Shown in pieces: positions 1-8,802 of a stretch of DNA of 64,000 nt (position 1 is its first letter; each line of letters starts with the position of its first letter). The notes under the pieces were generated by a model that had not been told where the DNA came from, did no database searches, and saw only the letters and a program-made list of their open reading frames with translations. Origin of the DNA: Promicromonospora sp. Populi (lineage in GTDB: Bacteria; Actinomycetota; Actinomycetes; Actinomycetales; Cellulomonadaceae); assembly GCF_041081105.1 (NCBI RefSeq), contig NZ_CP163528.1:806001-870000 (forward strand), read 5' to 3'. Both the position numbers and the translations under genes were made by a program.

Positions 1-1
1 C

Positions 2-1177
2 GGCGCGGGCTTCCCGGCGACCGCGGCGCTGACCGCCGCCGTTGCCGTGCTGATCATCGCCTGCCCCTGCGCGCTGGGGCTGGCCACACCGACCGCGCTG
101 CTGGTCGGCACGGGGCGGGGCGCGCAGCTGGGCATCCTCATCAAGGGTCCCGAGGTGCTGGAGTCCACGCGCAAGGTCGACACCATCGTGCTGGACAAGA
201 CGGGCACCGTCACGACCGGCCGGATGACCCTCCTCGACGTCGTCGCGGACGGCAGCACCACCCGGGACGAGGTGCTCCGGCTCGCAGGCGCCCTGGAGGA
301 CGCCTCCGAGCACCCGATCGCGCAGGCGATCGCCAAGGCCGCCACGCAGCAGGTCGGGACGCTGCCCACCCCGGAGTCGTTCCAGAGCATCCTGGGCACG
401 GGCGTGCAGGGGATCGTCGACGGGCACGCCGTCGTCGTCGGCCGGGAGTCCCTGCTCGCCGACTGGTCCCAGCACCTGTCGGCCGACCTGGCCGAGGCTA
501 AGGTTCAGGCTGAGGTTGAGGGTAGGACGGTGGTCGCCGTCGGCTGGGACGGGCAGGCGCGCGGTCTGCTCGTCGTCGCCGACCAGGTCAAGCCCACCAG
601 CGCGGACGCCGTCGCCCAGCTCGTCGCGCTCGGTCTGACGCCGGTGCTCCTGACCGGCGACAACCGGGCGGTGGCGGAGCAGGTGGCCGCCGAGGTGGGC
701 ATCGCCCGGGTCATCGCGGAGGTGCTGCCGCAGGACAAGGCCGACGTGATCGCCGCGCTGCAGGCGGAGGGCAAGGTCGTCGCCATGGTCGGCGACGGCG
801 TGAACGACGCCCCAGCGCTCGCGCAGGCGGACCTCGGCCTCGCGATGGGTACGGGCACGGACGCCGCGATCGAGGCGGCGGACATCACCCTGGTCCGCGG
901 GGACCTGAGGTCGGCCGCAGACGCCATCCGGCTGTCCCGCAAGACGCTCGGCACCATCCGCACCAACCTGTTCTGGGCCTTCGGCTACAACGTCGCGGCG
1001 ATCCCGCTGGCGGCCCTCGGCCTGCTCAACCCCATGCTCGCCGGCGCGGCGATGGCGTTCTCCAGCGTCTTCGTCGTCGGCAACAGCCTCCGCCTGCGCT
1101 CGTTCGCGAGCCGGACGGCGGACGACGAGGCGCCCGCGCCGTCGGGACACGCCGCCCGGACGCTGCAGGACGCCTGA
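2..1177 (+). CDS. copA: Heavy-metal (copper) translocating P1B-type ATPase, C-terminal part
   Basis: The gene starts before the window; 391 codons are visible and the reading frame is open from base 2. The visible part begins just before the metal-binding membrane helix with the CPC motif (IACPCALG). The phosphorylation motif DKTGT, the nucleotide-binding HP motif (SEHPIAQA), and the hinge TGDN and [11 protein letters not shown] motifs follow, ending in the last pair of membrane helices. CPC is the signature of P1B-1 ATPases that export Cu(I) or Ag(I) across the plasma membrane. A His-rich YHS protein follows after 26 bases and a CopB-type pump lies downstream, which supports a copper role. 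The N-terminal metal-binding domains cannot be seen. Confidence 0.93.
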   Translation, partial: GAGFPATAALTAAVAVLIIACPCALGLATPTALLVGTGRGAQLGILIKGPEVLESTRKVDTIVLDKTGTVTTGRMTLLDVVADGSTTRDEVLRLAGALEDASEHPIAQAIAKAATQQVGTLPTPESFQSILGTGVQGIVDGHAVVVGRESLLADWSQHLSADLAEAKVQAEVEGRTVVAVGWDGQARGLLVVADQVKPTSADAVAQLVALGLTPVLLTGDNRAVAEQVAAEVGIARVIAEVLPQDKADVIAALQAEGKVVAMVGDGVNDAPALAQADLGLAMGTGTDAAIEAADITLVRGDLRSAADAIRLSRKTLGTIRTNLFWAFGYNVAAIPLAALGLLNPMLAGAAMAFSSVFVVGNSLRLRSFASRTADDEAPAPSGHAARTLQDA

Positions 1178-1203
1178 CCCCTCTCACTGACGAATGGATC
1201 CAC

Positions 1204-1485
1204 ATGGGACACGACCACTCGCACGACGAGCACTCGCACGACGGCCACTCGCACGACGGCCACACCCACACGGCCGGGACAGGTGACCACGGCCTTGACC
1301 TGCTCGGCCCGCCGGCCGACGAGATCGCGGAGTGCCCGGTCATGCGCGGCAGCACGGTGGTGAAGGCTGACGCCGAGGCCAAGGGCCTGTTCCGCGACTA
1401 CGAGGGCCAGCGGTACTGGCTCTGCTGCGCGGCCTGCGAGGCCCCGTTCGACGCCGACCCCGCCAGGTACGCGACCGCGGCCTGA
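1204..1485 (+). CDS. His-rich YHS-domain metal-binding protein
   Basis: A 93-residue soluble protein. Residues 1-24 are a run of His/Asp/Gly/Ser repeats (HDHSHDEHSHDGHSHDGHTH), a likely low-affinity metal sponge. Residues 40-93 resemble a YHS domain, with CPVM at the start and a YWLCCAACEAPFDADPARY ending, the form often found fused to or next to copper ATPases. No signal peptide is present, so it should act in the cytoplasm. It starts 26 bases after the CopA-type gene and is probably co-transcribed with it; a strong hairpin terminates after it. A role as a Cu-delivering or buffering partner of the pump is inferred from family and position. Confidence 0.82.
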   Translation: MGHDHSHDEHSHDGHSHDGHTHTAGTGDHGLDLLGPPADEIAECPVMRGSTVVKADAEAKGLFRDYEGQRYWLCCAACEAPFDADPARYATAA

Positions 1486-1494
1486 CCCGGCGCT

Positions 1495-1537
1495 CACGAG
1501 CACCCGGCGCACCCCTGAGGTGCGCCGGGTGCTCGTG
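1495..1537 (+). terminator. Perfect 19-bp hairpin terminator after the copper genes
   Basis: Arms 1495-1513 and 1519-1537 are perfectly complementary with a 5-nt loop. There is no T tract after it, as is common in actinobacterial hairpin terminators. It lies 10 bases after the YHS gene stop. Confidence 0.75.
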
Positions 1538-1563
1538 TCAGTGGTACCTGTAAGCATCGGGGT

Positions 1564-1971
1564 ATGGAACCTCTACGAGTACAACGTCTTCGTCCAGACG
1601 GGCTCGTCTCGAGCCCGGCCTTCAGCCACGTCGCCATCGTGCCGCCCGGTGCGACCACCATCTACGTCGGCGGTCAGAACGCCGTCGACGCGGGCGGCTC
1701 GCTCGTCGGTGAGGGCGACGTGGCCCTCCAGGCCGTGCGCACGCTGGAGAACGCCAAGGTCGCGCTCGCTGCGGCCGACGCCACCTTCGGCGACGTCGTG
1801 CAATGGACCGTCCTGTTCGTCGACGGCGTCGATCTCGCGGCGGCGTACGGGGCGATCGCGCCGATGCTGGCCTCCGACGAGCCGCCGCTGGTGCTCGGGG
1901 CGCGGGTCGCCGGGCTGGGCGTGCCCGGCGCGCTCATCGAGGTGAGCGCGATCGCCGCCGTGGTGCGCTGA
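1564..1971 (+). CDS. ridA: RidA/YjgF-family protein
   Basis: 135 residues, the normal length for the family. RidA proteins are cytoplasmic trimers; the archetype hydrolyses reactive enamine/imine intermediates from pyridoxal-phosphate enzymes. Visible family features are the IYVGGQNAVDA segment, QAVRTLENAKVALAAADATFGDVV, and a C-terminal VPGALIEVSAIAAV segment where archetypal RidA carries an Arg that binds the substrate carboxylate. That Arg is not obvious here, so this may belong to one of the Rid subgroups without deaminase activity. It stands alone between the terminator and the CopB promoter. Confidence 0.85.
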   Translation: MEPLRVQRLRPDGLVSSPAFSHVAIVPPGATTIYVGGQNAVDAGGSLVGEGDVALQAVRTLENAKVALAAADATFGDVVQWTVLFVDGVDLAAAYGAIAPMLASDEPPLVLGARVAGLGVPGALIEVSAIAAVVR

Positions 1972-1998
1972 GTCATAGTCCGGCGTCTCCGGGAGCGC

Positions 1999-2027
1999 TT
2001 GACCCCGATACCCCAGAGGGGTATATA
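1999..2027 (+). promoter_or_regulatory. copB promoter with CsoR-like operator inside the spacer
   Basis: A -35 box TTGACC (1999-2004) and a -10 box TATATA (2022-2027) are separated by exactly 17 bp. The spacer holds the perfect dyad ATACCCC-AGA-GGGGTAT (2008-2024), which runs into the -10. The ATACCC/GGGTAT arms match the known form of copper-sensing CsoR operators of actinobacteria, so repression in low copper and release by Cu(I) are expected. The regulator gene itself is not in the window. Confidence 0.8.
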
Positions 2028-2078
2028 TGGAGCTACTGCTGCACCAGAGGTGTCACTGCTCAACTCAGGAGCGATCCC

Positions 2079-4172
2079 ATGAACGAGCCACACAAGCACT
2101 CCACGGAACGGCCCGCCGCGGCCGCGCCGGCCGCGCTCCACGATCACGGACACGAGCGCAGTCACGGGCACGACGAGCACGCGGACCACACCGGTCATGG
2201 CGGCCACGCCGGCCACGGCGATCACGTAGCCCAGTTCCGCCGACTCTTCTGGATCATGCTCGTGCTCGCCGTCCCGGTCGTCGCCTTCTCCGGCATGTTC
2301 GCGATGATCCTGGGTTACGACCTGCCCGACACCGCCTGGGTGACCGCGATCCCGCCCGTGCTCGGCACGGTGATGTACGCCTGGGGCGGCTGGCCGTTCC
2401 TCACCGGGGCGGTCAGCGAGCTCCGGTCTCGCAAGCCCGGGATGATGCTGCTCATCGGGCTCGCGATCACCGTCGCGTTTGTCGCCTCCCTGGGTGCGAG
2501 CCTCGGCCTGCTTGATCACCAGCTCGACTTCTGGTGGGAGCTCGCACTCCTGATCGTGATCATGCTGCTGGGCCACTGGATCGAGATGCGCTCGCTCGCG
2601 CAGACGACGTCGGCCCTCGACTCCCTGGCCGCGCTGCTCCCGGACGAGGCCGAACGGGTCGACGGCGACCAGATCGTCAAGGTCTCGCCGGCCGACCTCG
2701 TTGTCGGCGACGTCGTCGTCGTACGGCCGGGCGGGAGCATCCCTGCCGACGGCCGCGTCGTCGACGGGCGGGCCGAGATGGACGAGTCCATGGTGACGGG
2801 GGAGTCGCGCACCGTCCCGCGCGGCCCCGGCGAGGCGGTGACCGCCGGCACCGTCGCCACCGACTCGGGGCTGCGGATCGAGGTCACGGCCACCGGCGAC
2901 GACACGGCGCTCGCAGGCATCCAGCGCCTGGTCACCGAGGCGCAGAACTCGTCGTCCCGCGCCCAGCGCCTGGCCGACGTCGCCGCGGGCTGGCTGTTCT
3001 GGTTCGCCCTGGGCGCCGCGGCGATCACGGCGGTGGTCTGGTCCCTGGTCGGGCTGCCGGACGACGCAGTGATCCGCACCGTCACGGTGCTCGTGATCGC
3101 CTGCCCCCACGCGCTCGGGCTCGCCATCCCGCTCGTCGTCTCGATCGCCACCGAGCGCGCTGCCCGCGGCGGCGTCCTGATCAAGGACCGGCTGGCGCTG
3201 GAGAGCATGCGCACCGTGGACACCGTGCTGTTCGACAAGACCGGCACCCTCACCAAGGGCGAGCCCACCGTCGGCGCGGTGCAGCCGGCCGGCGACCTGG
3301 ACAGCGACACGCTGCTGGCGCTCGCGGCGGCCGCGGAGTCGGACAGCGAGCACCCCCTGGCCAAGGCCATCGTGCGCGCCGCCCAGGAGCGCGGCCTCGC
3401 TGTGCCAGGGGCCTCGGGCTTCACGTCCTCGCCCGCCGTGGGTGTGACCGCGACGGTCGACGGCCACGAGATCCGGGTCGGCGGGCCGCGCCTCCTTCAG
3501 GAGCACGGCCAGGAGGAGCTGCCGGCGTCGGACGCCTGGCGGAGCGAGGGCGCGATCATCCTGCACGTCCTGCGTGACGGGGTGGTGATCGGCGGGATCA
3601 AGCTCGAGGACGAGGTGCGGGCGGAGTCCGCCGCCGCCGTCCAGGCCCTGCATGACCTGGGCGTCCAGGTGGTCATGATCACCGGCGACGCCGAGGCCGT
3701 CGCGCGGTCCGTGGCCGACGAGCTCGGCGTGGACCGCTACTTCGCGGGCGTGCGGCCGGGAGACAAGTCCGCGAAGGTCCAGCAGCTCCAGGCGGAGGGC
3801 CGTAAGGTCGCGATGGTCGGCGACGGCGTCAACGACGCCCCCGCGCTGGCCCAGGCCGACGTCGGTATAGCGATCGGCGCCGGGACCGACGTCGCCATCG
3901 CGTCCGCGGGCGTGATCCTCGCCAGCGACGACCCCCGGTCCGTCCTGTCGGTGATCGAGCTGTCGCGAGCCAGCTACCGCAAGATGCAGCAGAACCTGTG
4001 GTGGGCGGCCGGGTACAACCTGATCTCGGTGCCGCTCGCGGCAGGTGTCCTGGCGCCGATCGGCTTTGTGATGCCGATGTCGGTGGGCGCGGTGCTGATG
4101 TCTCTCTCGACGATCGTCGTCGCCCTGAACGCCCAGCTCCTGCGCCGTCTGGACCTTCGCCCGGGCCGCTGA
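2079..4172 (+). CDS. copB: Copper-exporting P1B-type ATPase, CopB type (CPH)
   Basis: 697 residues from the ATG at 2079, chosen because AGGAG lies 7 nt upstream and the N-terminus then begins with the His-rich region. Residues about 20-50 are rich in His (HDHGHERSHGHDEHADHTGH), replacing the usual Cys metal-binding domains. Membrane helices flank the actuator TGES loop. The metal-site helix carries CPH (Cys342-Pro-His344) rather than CPC, which marks the P1B-3 CopB group. DKTGT has the phosphorylated Asp386, and [11 protein letters not shown] follows. It should pump copper out across the plasma membrane. The gene has its own promoter with a CsoR-like dyad, so it is regulated separately from the upstream pump. 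Confidence 0.95.
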   Translation: MNEPHKHSTERPAAAAPAALHDHGHERSHGHDEHADHTGHGGHAGHGDHVAQFRRLFWIMLVLAVPVVAFSGMFAMILGYDLPDTAWVTAIPPVLGTVMYAWGGWPFLTGAVSELRSRKPGMMLLIGLAITVAFVASLGASLGLLDHQLDFWWELALLIVIMLLGHWIEMRSLAQTTSALDSLAALLPDEAERVDGDQIVKVSPADLVVGDVVVVRPGGSIPADGRVVDGRAEMDESMVTGESRTVPRGPGEAVTAGTVATDSGLRIEVTATGDDTALAGIQRLVTEAQNSSSRAQRLADVAAGWLFWFALGAAAITAVVWSLVGLPDDAVIRTVTVLVIACPHALGLAIPLVVSIATERAARGGVLIKDRLALESMRTVDTVLFDKTGTLTKGEPTVGAVQPAGDLDSDTLLALAAAAESDSEHPLAKAIVRAAQERGLAVPGASGFTSSPAVGVTATVDGHEIRVGGPRLLQEHGQEELPASDAWRSEGAIILHVLRDGVVIGGIKLEDEVRAESAAAVQALHDLGVQVVMITGDAEAVARSVADELGVDRYFAGVRPGDKSAKVQQLQAEGRKVAMVGDGVNDAPALAQADVGIAIGAGTDVAIASAGVILASDDPRSVLSVIELSRASYRKMQQNLWWAAGYNLISVPLAAGVLAPIGFVMPMSVGAVLMSLSTIVVALNAQLLRRLDLRPGR

Positions 4173-4225
4173 CCCCCTTCGCTGCTATTCACAGCAATGG
4201 GATGGCGGCAAAGGGGGCAATGCCG

Positions 4226-4284
4226 TTGACCGATTCACACGATTTCTCCTAGCCTGGCCACGGCGCATCGGGCGCCGTGGCCAG
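4226..4284 (+). promoter_or_regulatory. Candidate promoter with overlapping 13-bp inverted repeat before the GH97 gene
   Basis: TTGACC (4226-4231) and TAGCCT (4250-4255) stand 18 bp apart. A perfect 13-bp inverted repeat (arms 4254-4266 and 4272-4284, 5-nt loop) begins inside the -10 and covers the expected start of transcription. It could be an operator or a 5' hairpin at the very start of the mRNA. It lies just before the ribosome-binding site (AAGGGAG, 4295-4301). Confidence 0.5.
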
Positions 4285-4306
4285 TTCCGGAGTCAAGGGA
4301 GACCTC

Positions 4307-7042
4307 GTGAAACTCGTAACGGCGCGCCGCCTGGCGGTTCGTGCAATGACAGCGATGTCAGCACTCGTGCTCGTCGCGAGCGGGCTGATGGTCACCGGGA
4401 GCTCAGCGAGCGCCACCCCGCCGGGTTCCTCGGGCCCGGACGCGGCTCCGGCCGGCACCGCCGGGCGGTGGCGGGTGGAGGGCCCGCGCCGCGCCGACCT
4501 GGACGGTCTGCTGCGCCTGGACGCTGCGGGGCAGGTCTCGCTCGACGTCGTCGCCGACGGCGCGCGGGTGCTCTCGGCGACGCGCCTCGGGCTGCGCGGC
4601 AGCGACGGCGACCTCACGACCGGGCTGCGGTTCGTGGACCGGCAGGACCGCACGGTCGCGGACTCGTACACGATGACGACGGGCAAGCGCGAGCGCCGGT
4701 CCTACACCCACCAGGAGTCGGTGTTCACGTTCGCGAACCCCGGTGGCGCGCGGATCCGGATAGCGGTGCGGGTGTCGGACGACGGCGTCGCCTACCGCTA
4801 CCTGCTCGACGGCCCCGGCGTGCACCGGGTCGACGACGAGTCGGGCGCGTGGAAGCCGGCGGCGGACGGGCCGGCGTGGATGCAGCGGTCGTACGCCGTG
4901 AACTACGAGGCCGAGTGGAGCACCACCACGGCCGCGGCCGGGAACGGTGCCGCGAGCGTCGGCTTCCCGGTGCTGTTCCAGCAGGGCAGCCGGTACACGC
5001 TGCTCACCGAGGCCGACCTGCACGGCGACTACGCCGGCTCGCACCTGACGCACACGCCCGGCTCGCTGCGCTACGCCGTCGACCTGTTCGAGGGCCGGCC
5101 CGTGTCCTGGACCGGCGCCATGTCGACGCCGTGGCGGGTGGCGGTCGTCGGTGACCTCGCCGCCGTCGTCGGCTCCACCCTGGTGGACGATCTCGCCACC
5201 CCCAGCGCACTCGACCCGGGCGCGGACTGGATCAAGCCCGGCCGGTCGAGCTGGAGCTGGCTGACCGACGGGAACAGCCCGCGGAACGAGGCTCGCCAGC
5301 GCGACTTCATCGACCTGTCCGCGCGTAACGGCTGGGAGTACGTGCTCTTGGACGAGGGCTGGGACGCGAGCTGGGTGCCCCGCACCGTCCGGTACGCCCA
5401 CACCCGCGGCGTCGACGTCATCGCCTGGTTCCACAGCCGTGACCTGCGCACGCAGGCGCAGCGAGACGAGTGGCTGCCGCGCCTGAAGTCGTGGGGCGTG
5501 AGTGGGATCAAGGTCGACTTCATGGACTCCGACTCGCAGGAGATCCACCAGTGGTACGACGACGTCGCCCGCGACACCGCCCGGTACGAGCTGATGGTCA
5601 ACTTCCACGGGTCGGCCCTGCCCACGGGCCTGCAGCGCACGTGGCCGCACATCATGAGCTACGAGGCGGTGCGCGGCATGGAGAACGGGATCAGCCCGGA
5701 GCGCAGCCTGATCGTGCCGTTCACGCGGGGCGTCGTGGGGTCGATGGACTTCACGCCGGTGGTGTTCTCCCGCGACAACGACAGGACGTCCAAGGCGCAG
5801 CAGGTGGCGATGAGCGTGCTGTACGAGTCGGGCTGGCAGCACATCTCGGACAGGCCCGAGGGGTACGACGCCGAGCCGAACGCCATGCCGTTCCTGCAGA
5901 ACCTACCCACTACCTGGGACGAGGTGCGGCTCCTGAGCGGAACGCCCGGGCGGGACGCGGTGCTGGCCCGGCGCTCGGGCGACCGGTGGTTCGTGGGCGG
6001 CATGCGTGCGGGCTCCGGCGCCCCGCTGCGGCTCCCGCTCACAGGCCTCGCGAGCGGCTCCCAGGTGCTCGTCGACCTGCTGACCGACGACGGCGCGAAC
6101 GGGTCGGCCACCGTGCACCGCACCGTCCGGGCCACCACCGGCGACACGCTGGAGGTCCCGACGGCGAACAACGGCGGTTTTGTCGCCGTGGTGTGCGCGG
6201 CCACCGGGAACCGCACCTCCTGCCTCGAACCGGTCGAGGCCCGGCCGGACGTCACGCTCACCGTCCACCCGGCCCAGGCCGACGTGGTACCCGGCAGCAC
6301 GTTCGAGCTGCGCAGCACGTTCTCCGTGGCCGACCGCGAGGTCACCCGCGTCGAGTTGACGCCCGACCTGCCCGCGGGCTGGTCGGCCGACCGGGGCACC
6401 CAGACCGTGGCGCGGCTGGCTGCCGGGCAGAGTGCCCAGGTCACGTGGCAGGTCCGGGTCCCCGCCGACGGCGTCACCGGCACGTTCGAGGTGCCGGTCG
6501 ACGTCGGCTACGGGGACGGCGGCGACCGCTACACCGCCGCGAGCCAGGCGACGCTCTGGGTCACCCCGCCCGCCCTGACCGGGCCGCGCCACATCTCCGA
6601 CCTCGACTGGATCGAGCAGTCGAACGGTTACGGCCCGATCGAGCGCGACCGGTCCAACGGGCAGGCCGCCGGGGGCGACGGGCGCCCGCTCAAGATCGCC
6701 GGCGTCACCTACGCCAAGGGTGTCGGCATGCACGCCACCGGCTCCCTGACCGCGTGGCTCGGCGGCACCTGCACCAGGTTCCGGGCGGTGGTCGGCATCG
6801 ACGACGAGGTGCTGGAGACACCGGGGGAGTCCGGCACGGGCTCGGTCCGGTTCCAGGTCTACGGCGACGGCGTCCTGCTGACCGAGACGCCGGTCCTGAC
6901 CAACAGCGACGGCGGTGTGCCGCTCGACGTCGACGTCACCGGTGTGCGCCGCCTGCGCCTGGTCGCCGACGAGGCGACCAACGGCAAGAACTTCGACCAC
7001 GCCGACTGGGCCGACGCCCGCGTCGAGTGCGGGAGCTCCTGA
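4307..7042 (+). CDS. Secreted GH97-like glycosidase (alpha-galactosidase type) with NEW3 and NPCBM domains
   Basis: 911 residues from the GTG at 4307, which has AAGGGAG 5 nt upstream and opens a clear signal peptide (positive KLVTARR, hydrophobic core, ASA cleavage region near residue 35). After it come a beta-rich N-terminal domain, a TIM-barrel domain with GIKVDFMDSD (Asp404 the likely nucleophile), and YEAVRGMENG (Glu453 and Glu459 are candidates for acid/base or substrate contact). A C-terminal beta domain, a NEW3-like domain (about 650-755) and an NPCBM-like carbohydrate-binding domain (about 761-911) follow. The Asp nucleophile places it with retaining GH97 alpha-galactosidases rather than the inverting glucosidases. 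It is secreted and probably trims galactose-bearing polymers outside the cell. Confidence 0.88.
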   Translation: MKLVTARRLAVRAMTAMSALVLVASGLMVTGSSASATPPGSSGPDAAPAGTAGRWRVEGPRRADLDGLLRLDAAGQVSLDVVADGARVLSATRLGLRGSDGDLTTGLRFVDRQDRTVADSYTMTTGKRERRSYTHQESVFTFANPGGARIRIAVRVSDDGVAYRYLLDGPGVHRVDDESGAWKPAADGPAWMQRSYAVNYEAEWSTTTAAAGNGAASVGFPVLFQQGSRYTLLTEADLHGDYAGSHLTHTPGSLRYAVDLFEGRPVSWTGAMSTPWRVAVVGDLAAVVGSTLVDDLATPSALDPGADWIKPGRSSWSWLTDGNSPRNEARQRDFIDLSARNGWEYVLLDEGWDASWVPRTVRYAHTRGVDVIAWFHSRDLRTQAQRDEWLPRLKSWGVSGIKVDFMDSDSQEIHQWYDDVARDTARYELMVNFHGSALPTGLQRTWPHIMSYEAVRGMENGISPERSLIVPFTRGVVGSMDFTPVVFSRDNDRTSKAQQVAMSVLYESGWQHISDRPEGYDAEPNAMPFLQNLPTTWDEVRLLSGTPGRDAVLARRSGDRWFVGGMRAGSGAPLRLPLTGLASGSQVLVDLLTDDGANGSATVHRTVRATTGDTLEVPTANNGGFVAVVCAATGNRTSCLEPVEARPDVTLTVHPAQADVVPGSTFELRSTFSVADREVTRVELTPDLPAGWSADRGTQTVARLAAGQSAQVTWQVRVPADGVTGTFEVPVDVGYGDGGDRYTAASQATLWVTPPALTGPRHISDLDWIEQSNGYGPIERDRSNGQAAGGDGRPLKIAGVTYAKGVGMHATGSLTAWLGGTCTRFRAVVGIDDEVLETPGESGTGSVRFQVYGDGVLLTETPVLTNSDGGVPLDVDVTGVRRLRLVADEATNGKNFDHADWADARVECGSS

Positions 7043-7090
7043 GGCGCGAGGTCTGGATCGAGGCCTGGCCCGAGGGTTCAGGAAGTGTTC

Positions 7091-7128
7091 AGCCACGCGC
7101 CGCGTGCCCTTCGCCGCGGCGCGTGGCT
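7091..7128 (+). terminator. 14-bp hairpin terminator after the GH97 gene
   Basis: Perfect arms 7091-7104 and 7115-7128 with a 10-nt loop, between the GH97 stop and the next gene start at 7149. It could end the first transcript or lie in the 5' leader of the second. Confidence 0.6.
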
Positions 7129-7148
7129 GCGGCGCGAGAGTCGCCCCC

Positions 7149-8651
7149 ATGAACCTACGTATCCGCACCCGCGCCGGGGCCGTCGTCTCGGCGGCCGCAC
7201 TGGTGCTGTCCAGCGCCGTCGTCTCCGTGGCGGCGACCCAGTTCGGGGCCGCGGCGAGCGCTGGGGCAAGCGCCGAGCAGGCCAGCACGGCGCAGGCCGG
7301 CACGTCCGCCCAGGCCCTCGCGCACACCCGCCCCGGCCACAGCGGTGGCACGGCCGCCGACCGCGCCTACCGTGACCTCCTCGATCACGGCCCGGACGCC
7401 AAGATCCTGACGGCCGCACACCGTGCCCAGTGGCGCTCGGCCCCCGAGAACAGCGTCCCGGCGATCCTCGATGCGTTCGAGGACGGCGCCGAGATCGTCG
7501 AGCTGGACATCCAGCTCACTGCCGACGGCGTCCCGGTCCTGATGCACGACACGACCGTGGACCGCACGACCGACGGCACCGGCCGCGTCGACAGCCTCAC
7601 GCTGGCGCAGGTCGAGGACCTGCACCTGCGCGAGGGTCTGGGCGGCGCCCAGGCGGCGCTCACCGACGAGCCGGTCCCGACGCTGGCGGAGGCGATGCGG
7701 CTGGTGAAGAACCGCGGCCTGGTCAACCTCGACAAGGGCTGGCCGTTCCGCGAGGAGATCTGGGACGTGCTGGTGGAGACGGGCACCGTCCGCAACGGCC
7801 TGTACAAGTCGGACGCGCCGGTGGCCCAGGTCCAGGAGTTCCGCGCCACGCACCGCGGCGCCGTCTACATGCACATGGTCACGGACGCGAACCTGGCGGC
7901 CTTCGACGAGTTCGGCGCCGACCAGCCCGTCGCCTACGAGGTCAACTTCGACAGCACCGCGGACGCCGTCGCGCGCCGGCCGTTCCTCGACCGGATCGCT
8001 GCTGTGAGCCGGGTCTGGAGCAACACCATGTGGAACGGCCTGTCGGCGACCATGACCGACGAGGCGTCGCTGATCGACCCGCTGCGCGGCTGGGAGACGC
8101 TGGTCAAGAGCTACCACACCACCATCTTCCAGACCGACGACGTCGAGAAGCTCGAACGCTGGCTGCGCACCGGGACGGGCGACCCGCTGCCGAGTGGCAG
8201 CGTGCGCGTCCAGGCGGAGGACTTCCTCGCCACAGAGGGCGTCGGGTATCACGACCTGGAACCCGCCAACCGCAGCAACCTGCAGATGCGCCCCGGTGAG
8301 GGCGTCGACATCCAGGACCTGGACGGGGCGGTCAGCCTCGGCTGGCTGCGCGGCGGCGAGTGGCTCACCTACGACGTGGTGGTCCCGCGCACCGGTACCT
8401 ACGAGGTCGCGCTGCGCGCCTCGTCGCCCTACTCGCCCGCCGGGGCGTACACGGTGTCGTTCGACGACGGCGCCCCAAGCGCCCGCGTCGACATCCGGAA
8501 CACGACGAGCCACGCGAAGCAGGAGCTCCAGCCGAGCGGCGTCACCCAGCGACTGACCAAGGGGACGCACACGCTGCGGATCAGCCTGCCCGAGGATGCC
8601 TACCAGAACTGGAACCTCGACTACCTCCAGCTGGACCCGGTGCGGCGCTGA
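7149..8651 (+). CDS. Secreted glycerophosphodiester phosphodiesterase-family protein with C-terminal CBM6
   Basis: 500 residues from the ATG at 7149. A signal peptide covers about residues 1-38 (RIRTRAG, then a hydrophobic run ending near AAA). The GDPD TIM-barrel domain shows AHRAQWRSAPENS, ELDIQLTADG and VLMHDTTVDRTTDG, the catalytic His pair and metal ligands of the family, which hydrolyses glycerophosphodiesters to glycerol 3-phosphate and an alcohol. From about residue 355 (VRVQAEDF to NWNLDYLQL) there is a family 6 carbohydrate-binding module. Carbohydrate binding suggests a target such as teichoic acid or a glycan-bearing phosphodiester rather than free lipids; that is inference. It may be read through from the GH97 gene; no strong Shine-Dalgarno is visible. 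Confidence 0.9.
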   Translation: MNLRIRTRAGAVVSAAALVLSSAVVSVAATQFGAAASAGASAEQASTAQAGTSAQALAHTRPGHSGGTAADRAYRDLLDHGPDAKILTAAHRAQWRSAPENSVPAILDAFEDGAEIVELDIQLTADGVPVLMHDTTVDRTTDGTGRVDSLTLAQVEDLHLREGLGGAQAALTDEPVPTLAEAMRLVKNRGLVNLDKGWPFREEIWDVLVETGTVRNGLYKSDAPVAQVQEFRATHRGAVYMHMVTDANLAAFDEFGADQPVAYEVNFDSTADAVARRPFLDRIAAVSRVWSNTMWNGLSATMTDEASLIDPLRGWETLVKSYHTTIFQTDDVEKLERWLRTGTGDPLPSGSVRVQAEDFLATEGVGYHDLEPANRSNLQMRPGEGVDIQDLDGAVSLGWLRGGEWLTYDVVVPRTGTYEVALRASSPYSPAGAYTVSFDDGAPSARVDIRNTTSHAKQELQPSGVTQRLTKGTHTLRISLPEDAYQNWNLDYLQLDPVRR

Positions 8652-8659
8652 CCGGACGA

Positions 8660-8712
8660 CCGCCGTGTCAGACGCTCAGGTGCCTGGGTGACCTGGCCGT
8701 CTGACACGGCGG
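8660..8712 (+). terminator. 15-bp hairpin terminator after the GDPD gene
   Basis: Perfect arms 8660-8674 and 8698-8712. The interior holds a second short stem (CAGGT/ACCTG), giving a long nested hairpin. It starts 9 bases after the stop codon. Confidence 0.75.
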
Positions 8713-8802
8713 ACGTGCGCGCCGAGCGTTCGATGCCCGGCAACCGGCCGGGATTGCATAGGGTTGCGGTATGACGACACATCGATCCGAGCGGGGTGCG
8801 CC

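Noticed and set aside
1674..3653. 659-codon minus-strand frame opposite copB and ridA
   Set aside because: It crosses an intergenic promoter and two well-supported plus-strand genes and its translation shows no family features.
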